64,000 bases of DNA from Bacillus_BD sp963765265 (GTDB taxonomy: Bacteria; Bacillota; Bacilli; Bacillales; Cytobacillaceae). How positions within the stretch are numbered: position 1 is the first letter of the stretch; each line of letters begins with the position of its first letter. This document shows, piece by piece, positions 63,209 through 64,000 of the stretch. A program made the position numbers and the translations under genes. The notes under the pieces are model-generated. The model was not told where the DNA came from. It saw nothing but the letters and a program-made list of their open reading frames with translations, and did no database searches. The stretch lies in the NCBI GenBank assembly GCA_963765265.1, contig CAVXVN010000012.1, forward strand, positions 1-64,000. Direction: 5' to 3'.

Positions 63209-64000
63209 GTGAAAGAAACAACGGTCAAAATAAAAGCAAAATACATAAATAAAATGAAGAATGGCAATCCAATTATATTGAAAGAAGCCATTGTGAATAC
63301 TAAAGACCTTCAAGAGGAAGGAACTGTAGTAAGACTTATTGATGAAAAAAATCAATTTCTTGGAAAAGGGTATTACGGAAAGCAGAATAAAGGATATGGC
63401 TGGGTTTTAACGAGAAGTGAGAAGGATCAAGTGGATGGGGATTTTTTTAGACAAAAAATCCTATCCGCCATTGAGAAGAGAAAATCTTACTTTCAAAATG
63501 AGGAAACAACCGCTTTTCGTGTCTTCAATGGGGAAGGCGATGGAATCGGTGGCCTCACGATCGATTATTTTGCAGGCTATTATGTGATTACTTGGTACAG
63601 TCTAGGAATTTTTCATTTTAATGAAAGTATTATGCAAGCCCTAACAGACCATGTTGAATATAAGGGCATTTATCAGAAAAAACGTTTTTCAGAAGATGGA
63701 AAATACGTTGAAGAGGATGACTTTGTAAAGGGTGAGCGCGGACAGTTTCCTCTCATTGTAAAAGAAAATGGCGTGAACTTTGCTGTCTATTTAAATGAAG
63801 GTGCCATGGTGGGTGTCTTTTTAGATCAGCGGGAAGTTAGAAAAGCGATTCGCGATCGATACGCAAAAGGGAAGACCGTTTTGAATACCTTTTCCTATAC
63901 GGGTGCCTTTTCGGTTTTTGCCGCATTAGGCGGTGCAACGAAAACAACCAGCGTGGACTTGGCCAATCGCAGCAAAAGCAAAACCATCGAACAGTTTAGT
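63209..64000 (+). CDS. Class I rRNA methyltransferase, RlmI/YwbD-like (cut by window end)
   Basis: Frame open from GTG 63209 to the window end (264 codons). AGGTGCG lies before the GTG. Residues about 1-75 form a PUA domain (KKMKNGNPIILKEAIV-like segment). Residues from 95 read FRVFNGEGDGIGGLTIDYF, then GVFLDQREVRKAI and VLNTFSYTGAFSVFAA (SAM motif I), DLANRSKSKT. This is the signature of RlmI/YwbD, which methylates C5 of a cytosine in 23S rRNA. Catalytic PPxF and SCS motifs lie beyond the window. Confidence 0.85.
   Translation, partial: MKETTVKIKAKYINKMKNGNPIILKEAIVNTKDLQEEGTVVRLIDEKNQFLGKGYYGKQNKGYGWVLTRSEKDQVDGDFFRQKILSAIEKRKSYFQNEETTAFRVFNGEGDGIGGLTIDYFAGYYVITWYSLGIFHFNESIMQALTDHVEYKGIYQKKRFSEDGKYVEEDDFVKGERGQFPLIVKENGVNFAVYLNEGAMVGVFLDQREVRKAIRDRYAKGKTVLNTFSYTGAFSVFAALGGATKTTSVDLANRSKSKTIEQFS

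Overview
The window looks like chromosome of an aerobic, spore-forming, low-GC Firmicute of the Bacillaceae. The block chaA-yfkD-yfkA-SE1561 protein-(fumarase)-pdaA-rlmCD keeps the order of the Bacillus subtilis yfk/yfj region. A T-box leader, a yybP-ykoY leader, TnrA-type boxes and strong AGGAGG-type ribosome sites fit this. Genus is not certain; a Neobacillus- or Mesobacillus-like bacillus is my guess.

Layout. 1-5030: a uronate/keto-deoxygluconate catabolic block (GPH symporter end, KDG kinase, GntR regulator, Gfo/Idh oxidoreductase on the minus strand, IclR regulator). 5197-13185: the conserved Bacillus block. 13439-21067: flavodoxin-fold reductase, long-form threonine synthase, DUF1456 protein, broken SelO, orphan histidine kinase, HEAT protein. 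21246-25805: MarR regulator with a phased operator array, broken clostridial-type citrate synthase, quinone oxidoreductase, ABC permease remnant, broken alpha/beta hydrolase. 25933-32021: minus-strand glycan island (CDP-glucose synthesis, SDR, sulfotransferase, two glycosyltransferases, one broken). 32412-35389: acyl-CoA synthetase, a ten-unit 52-bp tandem array, a secreted helical protein. 35505-44703: nitrate/nitrite assimilation (two TnrA-type boxes, decayed nirB copy, narK, nasC, nirB, nirD). 44889-51685: RlmN paralog, T-box-controlled trpBA, second FtsH, TnpB remnant. 52153-56308: formate-C1 module (fhs, folD, fchA, focA-type channel). 56327-64000: structured mobile-element-like repeats, tRNA-Lys, DUF3147 pair, CarD-like factor, Mn-riboswitch P-type ATPase, LysR regulator, start of an RlmI-type methyltransferase.

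How the genes work together. The nitrate cluster imports nitrate, reduces it to nitrite (NasC) and then to ammonium (NirBD), probably under TnrA/GlnR nitrogen control. The C1 module imports formate and charges it onto tetrahydrofolate. The glycan island makes a CDP-sugar and probably transfers it, with sulfation, to a surface polymer. The island sits between an alpha/beta hydrolase and an acyl-CoA synthetase, and a fragment of a hydrolase-like 3' end lies just before the synthetase, so it may have been inserted into, or beside, an older operon.

A striking property of the window is that at least seven loci are interrupted by frame breaks, and all thirteen breaks I could locate are resolved by removing exactly one base (+1). 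This is more like systematic single-base insertion errors in the assembly than independent gene decay. Only the first nirB copy also carries substitutions of essential residues, so it alone looks decayed in its own right.
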